This document shows positions 1 through 10,294 of a DNA stretch of 64,000 bases, in pieces; within the stretch, counting starts at the first letter, position 1, and each line of letters begins with the position of its first letter. Source of the stretch: Ceratotherium simum simum (lineage: Eukaryota > Chordata > Mammalia > Perissodactyla > Rhinocerotidae); the NCBI RefSeq assembly GCF_000283155.1, contig NW_004454171.1:11883391-11947390 (forward strand), in the 5' to 3' direction. The notes under the pieces are model-generated. The model had not been told where the DNA came from, ran no database searches, and saw nothing but the letters and a program-made list of their open reading frames with translations. Made by a program: the position numbers and the translations under genes.

Positions 1-929
1 TATTTCTTGTAGTGGGGGTCTCGTGGCCATGAACTCCCTTAGCTTTTGTTTATCTGGGAGAGTTACTATTTCTCCATCATATTTGAAGGATATTTTTGCT
101 GGATAGAGTATTCTTGGCTGAAAGTTCTTGTCTTTCAGTGTTTTGTATATATCATTCCAGTCTCTCCTAGCCTGTAAAGTTTCTGTTGAGAAATCCGCTG
201 AGAGTCTGATGGGAGTTCCTTTGTACATTATTTTTTATTTTTGTCTAGCTGCCCTTAATATTATTTCTTTGTCATTGACTCTGGCCCACCTACCACTAGG
301 TGTCGTGGTGTGGGCCTTTGCCTGTTGACATGTTTCGGTGACCTGTTGGGTTTGCTCACCGGTATTTCCTGCTCCTTCTCCAGATTTGGGTAATTCTCAG
401 CTGTTATTTCCTTGAATAGGCTCTCTGTTCCTCTTTTCCTTTCTTCTCCCTCAGGAATACCTATAATTCTTATGTTACATTTCCTGATAGAGTCAGATAT
501 TTCTCAGAGACTTTCTTCATTTCTTTTTAGTCTTAGTTCTCTCTCCTCTTCTATCTGGAGCATATATGTACTCCTGTCCTCTAAAATGCTAATTCTTTCC
601 TCCATATTATCAGCTCTGTTCTTTAAAGAGTCCAGATTCTCCTTTATCTCTTCCATTGTCTTCTTCATCTCCATTAGCACTGATTGGTTTTTCTTTATGA
701 TTTCAATCTCTTTTGTGAAGAAACTCCTAATCTCATTGAATTGTTTGTCTGTGTTGTCTCGTATTTCATTGAGTGTTTTTATGATAGCTATTTTGAAATC
801 TCGGTCATTTAGGTTATGGATTTCTGTGTCTTCTGGGTTGGTTTCTGGGTGCTTGTCATTTTCCTTCTGGTCTGGTGATTTCATGTATCTTTGCATTGTG
901 GTTCCTGTGTTGGCTTTGTTTTTCCTCAT
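1..929 (-). pseudogene. L1 ORF1 (ORF1p RNA-binding chaperone), disrupted
   Basis: ORF1p is the trimeric RNA-binding protein that coats L1 RNA. The ATG is at 929-927. The first 141 codons are open and contain an N-terminal basic stretch and then a long heptad-rich coiled coil with residues such as NDRDFKIAIIKTLNEI, ending in ERISILEDRS. A TGA at 506-504 follows EESL where the family has Arg, consistent with decay of a CpG in CGA. Translation resumes in frame with the RRM-like part (RIIGIPEGE). A frameshift near 285-297 breaks the conserved TPRHLVV / RVNDKEIILRAARQK junction, and a TAA follows soon after. The C-terminal domain (ILYPAKISF, DKQKLREF) then continues to the window edge. The copy therefore has two stops and one frameshift and cannot make full ORF1p. 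The sense-strand ORF over this region is a shadow. Confidence 0.85.
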
Positions 930-1168
930 CCTGGAAATCTCTGGTTGTAATTTCCACTCGCTGCCGCTGTGTGGGGGTAAAGGGCTGTGTAATCTGAGCC
1001 CCCAGCGCTCTGCCCTGGCTGTTCGCTGCAATCCGCGGTCCCCGGGTTGCTTGGTCTGGTCTGGTCGGCTGAGCTGCAGGGTCCGGTTTGCAGGGAGGGG
1101 GGTCTCTCTCTTTTGCCCCCTGGGTCCCTGGCGTGGGGGGCTTCTCATTCGCCCCTCGTTATCTGCTT
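1..1168 (-). mobile_element. L1 retrotransposon, 5' part (5'UTR + ORF1), antisense
   Basis: Read on the minus strand, this is the 5' part of a LINE-1. About 240 bp of GC-rich 5'UTR (1168-930) precede an ATG at 929-927 that opens ORF1. ORF2 and the 3' end would lie to the left of position 1, so no target duplication can be read. At its right edge it abuts an older antisense L1 ORF2 piece. The body is much less decayed than the other L1s in the window, which suggests a perissodactyl-lineage subfamily rather than an ancient one. The assignment rests on the ORF1 product; the exact subfamily is not known. Confidence 0.85.
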
Positions 1169-1169
1169 A

Positions 1170-1700
1170 TAAAGAGTGTTTTTAACAATCATTATCATGA
1201 TTGAAGATTGAATTTGGTTGCTCATTTCATTTGTTAATGTGGTAAATTAGATTAATCTGTATCCTGATGTTGGACCACCTTTCTATTCATGAGAGGAAAC
1301 CTACTTGGTCATTACGTATTTCTTATTTACCACTGGATTTGATTCTTAATGTTTTATTTATGTACTTGCATCTGTATTTTCAAATTGGACTATGATTTCT
1401 CTTTATTTGAGTGCCTATCTGGCCAATTTTGACACTGGGGTTATGCTAGTTACATAGAGTAAATAAGGAAGCATCTCCCTTTTTAAAAAATACTCTTCAA
1501 CTGTTTAAAATAGTCATTATCTATTGCTTGAAAGTTTTGCAGAACTCATCTGTAAGCTGGGCCTATTGTCTTTTGGGGGTTGTTGATATTTGTCTACTTT
1601 CCACGATCTAAACAAAGTTAATGATCTAAACAAATTTTGTAACTCTTTTTGAGCCAATATCTTTTTAGGTTATGATTTATTTCATCTGGATTTTCTAACT
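1170..1700 (-). mobile_element. Old L1 ORF2 fragment, antisense
   Basis: On the minus strand this resembles the reverse-transcriptase part of an L1 ORF2 with many indels. The plus-strand text near 1300-1420 (CCTACTTGGTCATTACGT, then TTGATTCTTAATGTTTTA) is the familiar antisense of the RT region. No reading frame survives. It is clearly older than the neighbouring ORF1-bearing L1. The right boundary is approximate. Confidence 0.6.
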
Positions 1701-2054
1701 TTGAGTGCCGCCAAATAGAAAGGTAGACCAAAAAAGAGAAAAAAACCCTAAATGTTTCAAATAAACGGACTGATAAGCATTTCCTTGTTTGGATTAAAGA
1801 TGGCCTTGTTTCTTTCTCTTTTACAATGGAAAAAAAAATCCCAATTTAGAGGAATCCCTGGAGAAGCTATGATTCAAACCACATTTCTCTATTAAGCAAC
1901 TTAGAAAGCAAAACAATTCAGTTTCAAATGCGTCTTGCTCAATAATAAATTGTGTTCAAATTATCATAAAACAAACCTGTATATACTGATTATACAGTTC
2001 CTTAAATTTTAGATGAAAAATTAAACCCTTCAATAACAGAGAAACAATAAAAAG
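1701..2054. other. Unassigned AT-rich sequence
   Basis: No repeat, ORF or RNA gene recognised. A-rich stretches occur near 1735-1748 and 1829-1838. It lies between two L1 fragments of opposite orientation. Confidence 0.4.
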
Positions 2055-2784
2055 GTGTTTAATTCCTCAAAAAATTAAAAATTGAACTACCGTATGATCC
2101 AGAAATTCCACTGCTGGGTATATATATGAAGGAATTGGAATCAGTATCTCAAAGGGATATTTGCACAGTCATGTTCACTGCAGCATTATTCACAATAGCA
2201 AGATATAGAAACAACCTAAGAGTCTGTTAACAGATGAATGGATAAAGAAGATGTGGTATATATATACATAACAGAATATTATTCAGCCATGAGAAAGAAG
2301 GAAATCCTGTCATTTGTGACAACATGGATGGACCTTGAGGGAATTATGCTAAGTGAGATAAGTCAGACAGAGAAAGACAAATACTGTATGATGTCACATA
2401 TGTTAAATCTAAAACAGCTAAACTTGTAAAAACAGAAAGTAGAATGGTGGTTACCAGGGGCTGGGAGGTGGGGGAATTGGGGAGATGTTGCTTAAGGGTA
2501 CAAACTTACAACTAGTAGACAAATAAGTTCTGGATATCTAATGCACAACATAGTGATTATAGTCACCGATAACTGTATTATAAACTTCAAAGTTGCTGAG
2601 AAACTAAATCTTAACTGTTCTCAACACAAAAAAGAAATGATAACTACGTGACATGGTAAAGATGTTAGCTAATGCTACTGTAGTAATCATATTGCAATAA
2701 ATAAATGTATCAAACCAACATGTTGTACACCTTAAATTTACACAGTTATATATCAATTATGTCTCAATTTTTTTAAAAAAAAAG
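2055..2784 (+). mobile_element. L1 3' end (ORF2 C-terminus, 3'UTR, poly-A)
   Basis: Sense-oriented 3' end of an old L1. The segment at 2238-2429 encodes the ORF2 C-terminal cysteine-rich end, with the recognisable WMDLEGIMLSEISQTEKDKY. It is followed by a 3'UTR with GTAGAATGGTGGTTACCAGG and a tail ending in an A-run at 2774-2783. The 5' part is missing (5' truncation). The 3'UTR type is that of placental L1MA/L1PB-like families; the exact subfamily was not determined. Confidence 0.85.
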
Positions 2785-3506
2785 TTGCTTGAAAGTAGGT
2801 GCAGATGTTAAGATTCCTACAAATGGCGAATACTGCTTTAGAGATGTGGACATCTCAGTGGAGTCATGAGCCCCAATAGCATGTGGTGGGAGGTTCTGCA
2901 GTTAACATTGAGTGCCCCGGAGCTGCCACAGCATAATCAAAGAGAACAAGTGTTTACTTTGTGGTTGTTTCCACAGGGGCCCCTGTAGTGTCCGTCCACT
3001 CTCTCCCAGCAGCAGGGGTGAGCCCCAACTAAGCCAATCAAGCTAATCCCAATTCTCTGGTGCTGAGATTGATTTTGGTAACCAGCCCTAAGCAAATCAC
3101 CCCACTGCATTTTTGTGTAACCTTTATGGGGTTGCCTCGTTGCAATTCTGCTCTGGTTTTGAATTACATTGTTGTGTCTGTACCTCTAGGGTCCCAAATA
3201 ACAGCCACACCGATGGAGCTCAGCATCAGACTCTACCAGTGGTCTCTCCCGCTTCTTTGGGAAAGCACATCACACATTTCCTAGTCTCCTGGGCTCAGGC
3301 ATAGGCTTTGGAGGTAACAGCTCCAATTAGATAAGAATAGGGGTATCTGGTTTCAGGCATTTTCCAGGTGAAATACGGACTTTAATCTGGCTTTTTAGAG
3401 ATGGGAGTCCAGGGATCTAAAATATGCTTAAATTGTATCCAAGTAAAAGTGCATTTTCCTGGGAGAGGGTCTATTGCTTTTATCAGAGTCTCCAAAAAAG
3501 TATTAA
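2785..3506. other. Unassigned sequence between L1 and LTR
   Basis: No convincing gene. Two short overlapping plus-strand ORFs (about 60-75 codons near 3060-3300) have no recognisable motif. The part near 3450-3500 (TTTTCCTGGGAGAGGGTC) has the look of an interspersed repeat, but I cannot name it. Confidence 0.35.
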
Positions 3507-4001
3507 CGTATTAGTCCTGTTCTCCAGAGAAACAGAACCAACAGGATATATATTTATGTCCATATTTATATTTATATGAGGAATTTATTATGAGGAATTG
3601 GCTCACACAATCATTGAGGTTGAGAAGTCCCACACCCCCCAGGAAAGCCAGTGGTATAATTCAGTCCGAGTCCAAAGGCTTGAGAAGGAGGGGAGCCAAT
3701 GGTGTAAATCCCAGTCCCAGGGCAGGAGAAGACAGGATGAGATGTCCCAGCTCAATCAGTGAGGCAGGAAAAAAGGGGGACAAATTCCTCCTTCCTCTGC
3801 CTTTTGTTCTATTCAGGCCCGCAGTGGATTGGTTGATGCCCAACCACTTTGGGGAAGGCAGTCAATTTTACTGTGTCTGGTTTAAATGCTAATTTAAATG
3901 CTAATCTCATCCAGAAACACCCTCACAGACACACCCTGCAACAATGTCTAATCTGGGCACCCATGGCCCACTCAAGCTGCCACATAAAATTAACCATCAC
4001 A
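3507..4001 (-). mobile_element. Solo LTR, MLT2-like (ERVL), antisense
   Basis: An endogenous retrovirus LTR of ERVL (MLT2-like) type. On the minus strand it starts TGTGATGGTTAATTTTATG at 4001 and ends in CTCTGGAGAACAGGACTAAT at the left. It is flanked by a perfect 5-bp duplication, ATTAA at 3502-3506 and 4002-4006, as expected for ERVL integrases. No internal retroviral sequence follows on either side, so it is a solo LTR left by recombination. ORFs across it are incidental. Confidence 0.85.
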
Positions 4002-4137
4002 ATTAACAACCTCGGTAGAGGTATGACAGGCCATTTTCCTTGAGTTCCGGCAAAACTGCAGAGGTAATAAACAAAGTCTCACGGAATCAGGAGAGTAGAG
4101 GCAGGTTTGCACTGCAGGCAAAAGATGGATGTAAATC

Positions 4138-4302
4138 TCAGTGGTTCTGGTGGTGATTCTCCATCTTGGCTGCACTTTAGACCCACCTGGGGGATTTATG
4201 AAAACTCCAGATGCCCAGAAAAATGCCCAGGTGAGCTGAATATAACCCACGTTGGTACCTGGGTTGGTGATGTTTGTGTTTATGTGGCTTAAGGATTCTC
4301 AT
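4138..4302 (+). mobile_element. MER5-like hAT-Charlie fragment
   Basis: The segment contains CAGTGGTTCTGGTGG, then CTGCACTTTAGACCCACCTG, matching the start and body of the non-autonomous MER5A-type hAT element. The 3' half is diverged. The terminal inverted repeat on the right was not found. Confidence 0.55.
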
Positions 4303-5592
4303 CAAGAGAAGCTTGAGCAGACTCACCCAGAGAAGCCGAGCTTCCTGCTTTCCCTTCTGCAGTCCCGCGTCAGACCAGATCACAGTTCTTCAAGACAAAA
4401 ATTCCCTTCCCTCCCTGTAAGTGGAGTCAGACAATTTATACTTCTAAAGAAAATTACTTTGGGGGATAATTACTTGTGGTGGAATTAAAATTCAATGTTT
4501 ACTGACAGGCACCAAAGTCTTACCTGCTCAGCATCTAAGGGATAACATTACGAGCGTGCTTGGTAATATTTTTGAATGGTGTTTAGAAAGCACAGGAATG
4601 TTTCCTGCTGAATAAACAGCCTCATAATCATGTTGGGGCTTAACTGATATATTAAATAACCGAGACTTTTATCTCTTTCCCAAAAAGACTATTTCACACA
4701 ATCTGGAAGTTTAAAACCTTAATTTTTTTTGATATTCATCCCAAATTTTCCACTGCTTCATTTCATCCCATTACTTCTGGTTGTAACCCCTTATATCAAA
4801 ACTATCTCAACAGATTGCTCACCTAAGCAACAAATTATTTCAGAGGGAATTCATTCACAACAAAAGCATTAATTTCTAAGATTGCCATTCTCTTTGTAGC
4901 CTAGGAAAAATTATCATTGTAATTAGGAATGGTAACTATTTAATTTTGATTTGTGATCTACAAAATAAACTGTAGAAACACAAAATATCCAAATCAGGAC
5001 ACAGTCTGAATATGTCATGTTAGCAATATACTATGGTAAAATATTTAAGAGAGGTTTATTGCCTAGCTATTTTTAGCATTTAGCTTAATTATCTAAAAAC
5101 CTATTTTTTTAAGCATTAAATAATGCTCTTGCAAATTTCCCTTTGGTTTAGAAGGTAAGTAGGCATTTTGCAGATGATAACAAAAGCTTGAAATTAAGTA
5201 CCCCCATTCCACACTCCTTGCAATTTCCCCTCTGGCTCCCCAGCTGTATACATCTTTGAATTCCTGATCCTTCTTGCATAATATACCAACTAGATTCTGC
5301 ATTTTTTAAATAAGAAAGATCAAACAAGACAAGCCTATGGTAAAAAGTGCATCAAGCACTTGGATTTAGTACAGTATTTTGCCTCTTAATTCTAATCAGA
5401 TAAATGCCAGTTTCTGATGACAAATGGAGGAAGTGAAGGACAGTGGGTGGTTTAAGTGACACGTCTAGGAAGCCCGAAGACTCTTCATCCCAGAGTGACT
5501 CTTCACTGTCAAGGTTCCGGATGCTTGAGGTGCTAGACAGCAACCCTCCCTCTGAGCGGTCCTCACTGCTGTAAAAATGGGTCAGCAGAAAA
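4303..5592. other. Unique AT-rich sequence, no gene seen
   Basis: About 1.3 kb without recognisable repeats or coding signal. An 89-codon minus-strand ORF at 5352-5621 runs into the adjacent MIR and has no recognisable domain. It may hold conserved non-coding sequence, which cannot be judged from one genome. Confidence 0.4.
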
Positions 5593-5770
5593 GGCAGTGA
5601 CTTTAGAACCATCCATGTCACCCTGGTTCAAATCCCCGTTCTGCCACCTGATGCCCTGTGATCTTCATGAAGGTCACAAACTCTGTGAAGCTCAGTTTCC
5701 CATCAGCAAAACATGATTGCTAATGTCTACCCCTGAGGATTTTATGAGGATTGTGTCAGATACCTGGCAG
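5593..5770 (+). repeat. MIR SINE
   Basis: Sense MIR. It shows the tRNA-derived part (CCTGGTTCAAATCCCCGTTC), the core (CACAAACTCTGTGAAGCTCA) and the region corresponding to CCTACCTCATAGGG. It is followed by a G-rich tract at 5773-5792. Confidence 0.75.
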
Positions 5771-5939
5771 GTGGGGTGGGGGGTGGAGAGGGAAATATTG
5801 AGCAAACAGAAATGATCATTACTGCATACTCCCAGAGCCTACAAGCATCATTGCATTTTCTTTCAGCAAAGAAAAACTTATTAAAATCCCTTTAAGGATA
5901 CTCACTTTTATGTCATTCTATTTCCTAACATTTTCTAAA

Positions 5940-6050
5940 CCAATAACTAATATTTGTTGAATGTCTACACTGTCCCAGGGATGGGCTCGGCACTGAGGAT
6001 AGAGGAGCGAACAAGACAGACGCAGCCCCGCTGCTCGTGTTTTGCAGGTA
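5940..6050 (-). repeat. L2 LINE fragment, antisense
   Basis: Antisense L2 3' end: ATATTTGTTGAATGTCTACA, then GGGCTCGGCACTGAGGATAG and GCGAACAAGACAGACGCAGC. Confidence 0.6.
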
Positions 6051-6167
6051 AGGAAACCCCTCTGTCCACTCTGCTCATCCTCAGTTGTTTCAGCAACAAG
6101 TGTAATAAGCCCTCCTAGTCTGAAAAATCACAAAAACTATATTATTCCTTCTAGATAATAAAAACCT

Positions 6168-6395
6168 GAGTTTACTGAATGCTGACTATAATAAGCATTT
6201 ATAGATTAATTCAACTAATCCTCGCAGTAACCCTATGAGGCAGGTACTATTATTATTGCCATTGAGGAAACCAAGGCACAAAGAGACTAAGAGACTTGTT
6301 CACATCACAGTGTGAATATGTGGCCGACCTTGAATGATGGACTCAGGAAGTCTGGCTGCAAAGCTCATGCCCTTAGCCTCCACTCTATGCTGCTT
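6168..6395 (-). repeat. MIR SINE, antisense
   Basis: Nearly full-length antisense MIR, with AACCCTATGAGGCAGGTACT, the GAGGAAACCAAGGCACAAAG core and the inverted tRNA-like end near 6340-6395. Confidence 0.8.
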
Positions 6396-8780
6396 CACAC
6401 ACATGGAGTGAGGCCAATAAGCAGCCTCATCTTCTTGGCTTCTAGAACACGTGGTACATGAAGGTATGCTGTGCCAGGTGCCACAGATGCAGTTTGGACA
6501 AATGTCCATAGGCTCCAGGAAGGAAGAGGACCAGAGATATGGTTGCCATCCGTTGGTTCTAGATCTAAAACTGTCAAACAGGGTGGGGAAGATGGGCAAA
6601 GGATCACCCTTATAGCTCCTGGGAAGGGTTCAATATGCAGAGAACTCACCCTGAGATGTGCCAGATGGTCCTGAAAATTCATATTACCTTCCTCAAGAGA
6701 GGGACTTTTATTAACAAAGAGCAGGTTAAATAGACGTTTCTTTACTTGGGACATTAGAGGAAAGAAGTAGCAGGGCCTTCCCACAGTGGGCTTCATACAT
6801 AAATTGCGGCTCTGCAGTTGGGGATGATCAAAGTGTAGGACCATACAAGAAAGGAAAAACTAAATCATGATCTTTAACCAAGAACGCTCGCAGTGACCCA
6901 AAAGATGAATGGCTATGAGAAGAGGAGCGTCACCACCCATGTACTGAGCCATGCGTAGTCCCTGTCAGTGACTGTCACACCCATGGTCCCCTCCACACAG
7001 ATGCCACACATTCTAAAATACAGTACTGCTGCCCAGGCTGAACCAGGGCTAAACACTCAACTCCACAAAACTTTCTAGGCTGGTCAGCAGTTTTCCTGGG
7101 GCCTGGGAAGAAAGCTCTGTCAAGAAGAGAGCTTCACACAGACACGATTGACGGGCCCCACTGGATCCCTTTCTTAAGGAGTTTATATGTGACACACACA
7201 GAGGGAATCAACACCTTAGTGGACAAAGCAAAAGTGGAGAACACACACAGAGAACACAACGAGAAGAAATCATACCATAGAGAGAAGTTGGCTATTAGCT
7301 ACAGGAGCAGCGAAAGAGACTGTGGCTGATACCCTAACCATGGAGCATCCAAGCAATGGTGTCCAAGGTGAGGTTTGCAAGACTATCCATTAGAAGAAAA
7401 TATTAGAACCTCTGTTTACATTTATTTATTTACTCATTGTTTCTTCATTTTTATTTGTATACATTTAAAAATACGTTTATTGAGGGGAGTACACTCAAAT
7501 TTTTTCACTGTTGAATGATCAAAAATGTTTGGAGGCCACTGCAGAAATGTATACAAAGCAATAGACGCTGCTTCTGCAGGGAGAGCCACTGGAGTGAGGT
7601 TGCATCCTGAAAATGTTCCTGTTCATGATGAGGCTCAGACCTAGGGCTGCTGTCTGTGCCTTCTTCTCTCCCTGTACTTCCTTACATTAGAACTCCACTA
7701 ACGAGGTACCCCAAATGTGTCTCCTCAAATGGCCTGACCTGTGGGCAGTGACCAAGTTTGACCTATGCTGCCATGAGGATAACAGCCATATATATCAAGA
7801 GGCTGAGGAGAGAGGAGATCAGAGCTATAAGTCTCAGAGGGAAACTCAAATTGTCACAGAGACAATGTGTGAGATGTCCCCAGACACTATCAGGGAAAGG
7901 AGGAATCTGGAATTAAGGCTAGCATCCCATTGACCTGCATTAAAAATTGTGTCTTTTCTGTGATTCTCTCTCTTCTGGATGTACACCTTGGAGGTGGTTA
8001 ACTAGAGTATTTTAGATTGAACTTCTAAGTAGTCAAGCAGTGGGGCACCCTAGGGATCATTTAACATTAAACATTTAAAAAACATAAAGAAATTTCAACG
8101 AGAGGACTCTACAAGTAATCAAACTTCCATAGATTTTCGTTCATTTCCTACCATCTCTACAGGTCTGGTAGCTGGAAAATTTTTCCAATGGAGAAAAACA
8201 TAGAAAAAGCTGCAATAAAGAAATGACAAGAAATCCACTAAGAAACAAAAATAGAAGAAATTTCCAACCCATAATATTGAAAGGATTTTAAGGATTTTAT
8301 TCAATATCATTAAGCAAAAATGAAACAATTGCAAATGTAGTGGAACCAATGGTATTTTATATCTATTATGTTCTAAATTCCATAACTATTACTGTTGATG
8401 GTAGAATTCATGATCATGGTAGAATAGATTACTGAGTGATTAGCCACCCTTTCCATATTCTATACATGTGAAAACTTCACTATGTTTCCTCACAAATGAT
8501 TTTTCTTGCAAAAGGAGAAAATATTTTTGTAAATAATTTCAACAGTATTCTTTGGCCTATGGAGAGCATCTCTCTTTGTTGATTCCATTTGTCCCAACTG
8601 AAAATGTCTTGAGATGTTAAAGTACCGGAAGTCGCTATTATTATACCATTCATGGTATCTTTGCTCCAAAAGACCCCCTCCGACCTCCAAAAGTTTGGTC
8701 ACGTTGCTGCCAAAGACCTCTCAGCTCTGGTTATGTGTCCATTTCTATTCAGCAAGGTTGTGTTCGAACACGAAGCAAGA
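6396..8780. other. Unique sequence, no gene seen
   Basis: About 2.4 kb without a recognisable repeat or gene. A 149-codon minus-strand ORF at 6395-6844 overlaps the MIR end and lacks recognisable motifs. A CA-rich patch lies near 7190-7260. A 72-codon plus-strand ORF at 7715-7933 is unremarkable. Confidence 0.4.
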
Positions 8781-8789
8781 TTAATCATG

Positions 8790-9480
8790 ATCTCTTTGCT
8801 GAAGGAGCTTCACTCTAGCAGGGGAGACAAAACGTGCACATAAATGATTATGATACAAGATCAAATCTGCTATAGGCCACAAAAAATGATGAATAAAATG
8901 TGGAAGGATGTCGGTAAGCGAGCGCTCACCTCCAGCGGGGGTATCAGGAGGTTTACAGAGAAAGGTGCATTTGATCCAGGCATTAGTATGACTTTTTGTT
9001 AGTGCCATCCAGTCAGACTCCTTGTGACTCTGTGGACAGCAGAGTGGAACCCTGCCCAGTCTTTTTGCGCCATCCTCTCACCTTCTAGCACTGTAACAGA
9101 CAATGTTCTGCTGCTGTTCATAGGGCCAATTTTTTTGGAAGTGGGTGGCTGGGTCCTTCTTCCCAGTCTGTCTAGTCTGGAAGCTCCACTGAAACCTGTC
9201 CACCGTGGGTGACCCTGCTGGTATTTGAAATCCTGGTGGCAGAGCTTTCAGCATCCCAGCAACACGCAGTTGCCACAGTATGACAACCGAGAGATGGGTG
9301 GTGTGGTTCCCTGACTGGGATACGAACCTGGGCCACGGCGGAGAGAGTGCAGAATCTTAACCACCAGAGCTAGCTATTAGTATAACTTAGGGAGACAAAA
9401 GAGGGTGAAGAGGGAGATGAGGGGGAGAAGGCAGAGGAGAGGGGAACAGGAGGGCAGGAGAGGTGGTGGGAGCTGGGGAG
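8790..9480 (-). repeat. L2 LINE fragment split by an ERE
   Basis: Antisense L2: AGCTTCACTCTAGCAGGGGA and the following ATAAATGATTATGATACAAG resemble the L2 3' region. It is interrupted at 8995-9375 by a long ERE. L2-like or purine-rich sequence resumes after 9388. Confidence 0.5.
8995..9375 (-). repeat. Long ERE-type SINE, antisense, with target duplication
   Basis: A perissodactyl SINE of about 380 bp, antisense. Its 3' tail lies at the left (TTTTTGTTAGTGCCATCCAG). The tRNA-like head lies at the right, where the plus strand reads TCTTAACCACCAGAGCTAGC. The flanking duplication is ATTAGTATGACTT (8982-8994) / ATTAGTATAACTT (9376-9388), with one mismatch. It belongs to the same family as 33947-34347. 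Insertion into an L2 shows it is the younger element. Confidence 0.85.
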
Positions 9481-9512
9481 GGGGTGAGGGGGTAAGGAGA
9501 AGGTGACCCAAA
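9391..9512 (+). repeat. Purine-rich low-complexity tract
   Basis: Almost pure G/A on the plus strand, with many GGG runs. The end at 9468-9492 contains four G-runs (GGG, GGGG, GGGGG, GGGGG), fitting a G-quadruplex motif. Confidence 0.8.
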
Positions 9513-9679
9513 AGAATTGCACCTTCTATGACAAAGAACAGAAGAACTTGGAGTCCAGTTAGGGAAAAGTGAGTGATGGGATAGAGTTAGCTCTAAGGTG
9601 ATTAGAGATGAGTAAAGGAGTAGGGAATGAAAAAGGATAGGTTGGTCGGTTGGTTAAAAGGCTTTGGTTAAAACTAAGC

Positions 9680-9905
9680 TTCTCTTACCTTTGTCTGTTT
9701 TCTTCTTCCAGCCTTGTTTGTCCTCAGCCACTTTAGGGCACCCATAAACTACTGGTTTTGCTTATTTGTTTGCTTACCTGACTCTCTTCCTGGACTGGGA
9801 GCTCCTAGAAGGCAGTGCTGCTGTCATTTTCCTCTTCTCTTGGTAACCGCAAAACCCAATAGGGAGCTTGGCACATAGACTTATGTGGGATGAATGAATG
9901 AATGC
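9680..9905 (+). repeat. L2 LINE 3' end
   Basis: Sense L2 3' terminus: CTGGGAGCTCCTAGAAGGCA, GGGAGCTTGGCACATAGAC and a terminal (TGAA)n-like GATGAATGAATGAATG. Confidence 0.75.
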
Positions 9906-10004
9906 CATGTTGTAGGAACCATCTCTGTATAGTATATAGTTATCTGGTTATGTTCAAGATTTTGCCGTTAGTGACAATGTCTAACTATTAACAAAGGAGT
10001 AAAA

Positions 10005-10150
10005 TAGGACAGTGGCTCGGTTACTAACAGCACTTACCTCATAGAGTTGTTGGGAGGATTAAATAAACTAACATGTGCTAGACCCTTAGCACACTGCCTC
10101 GGACATAGTAAGCACTTCATTTATATGTTACCTTATTATTTAACATTAAG
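10005..10150 (+). repeat. MIR SINE, 3' half
   Basis: Sense MIR: CTTACCTCATAGAGTTGTTG, GGATTAAATAAACTAACATG, ACATAGTAAGCACTTCA. Confidence 0.8.
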
Positions 10151-10294
10151 TATAGCTTGTCAGTGACACTTGGAAGGCTGCTCAAGATGTCAGTAATGAC
10201 ATTGGCTTTGTGTTCAAAGCACAGAGGCTGGTTAATAACGCTTTGCTTTATTTTGGAATCTAAAATGATACCAACATGATTCTCTTTCCTGTGG

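Noticed and set aside
412..1185. 257-codon plus-strand ORF
   Set aside because: It is the antisense shadow of the L1 ORF1/5'UTR, whose minus-strand product is recognisable.
6395..6844. 149-codon minus-strand ORF
   Set aside because: It overlaps the end of a MIR and has no recognisable motif, signal or splice context.
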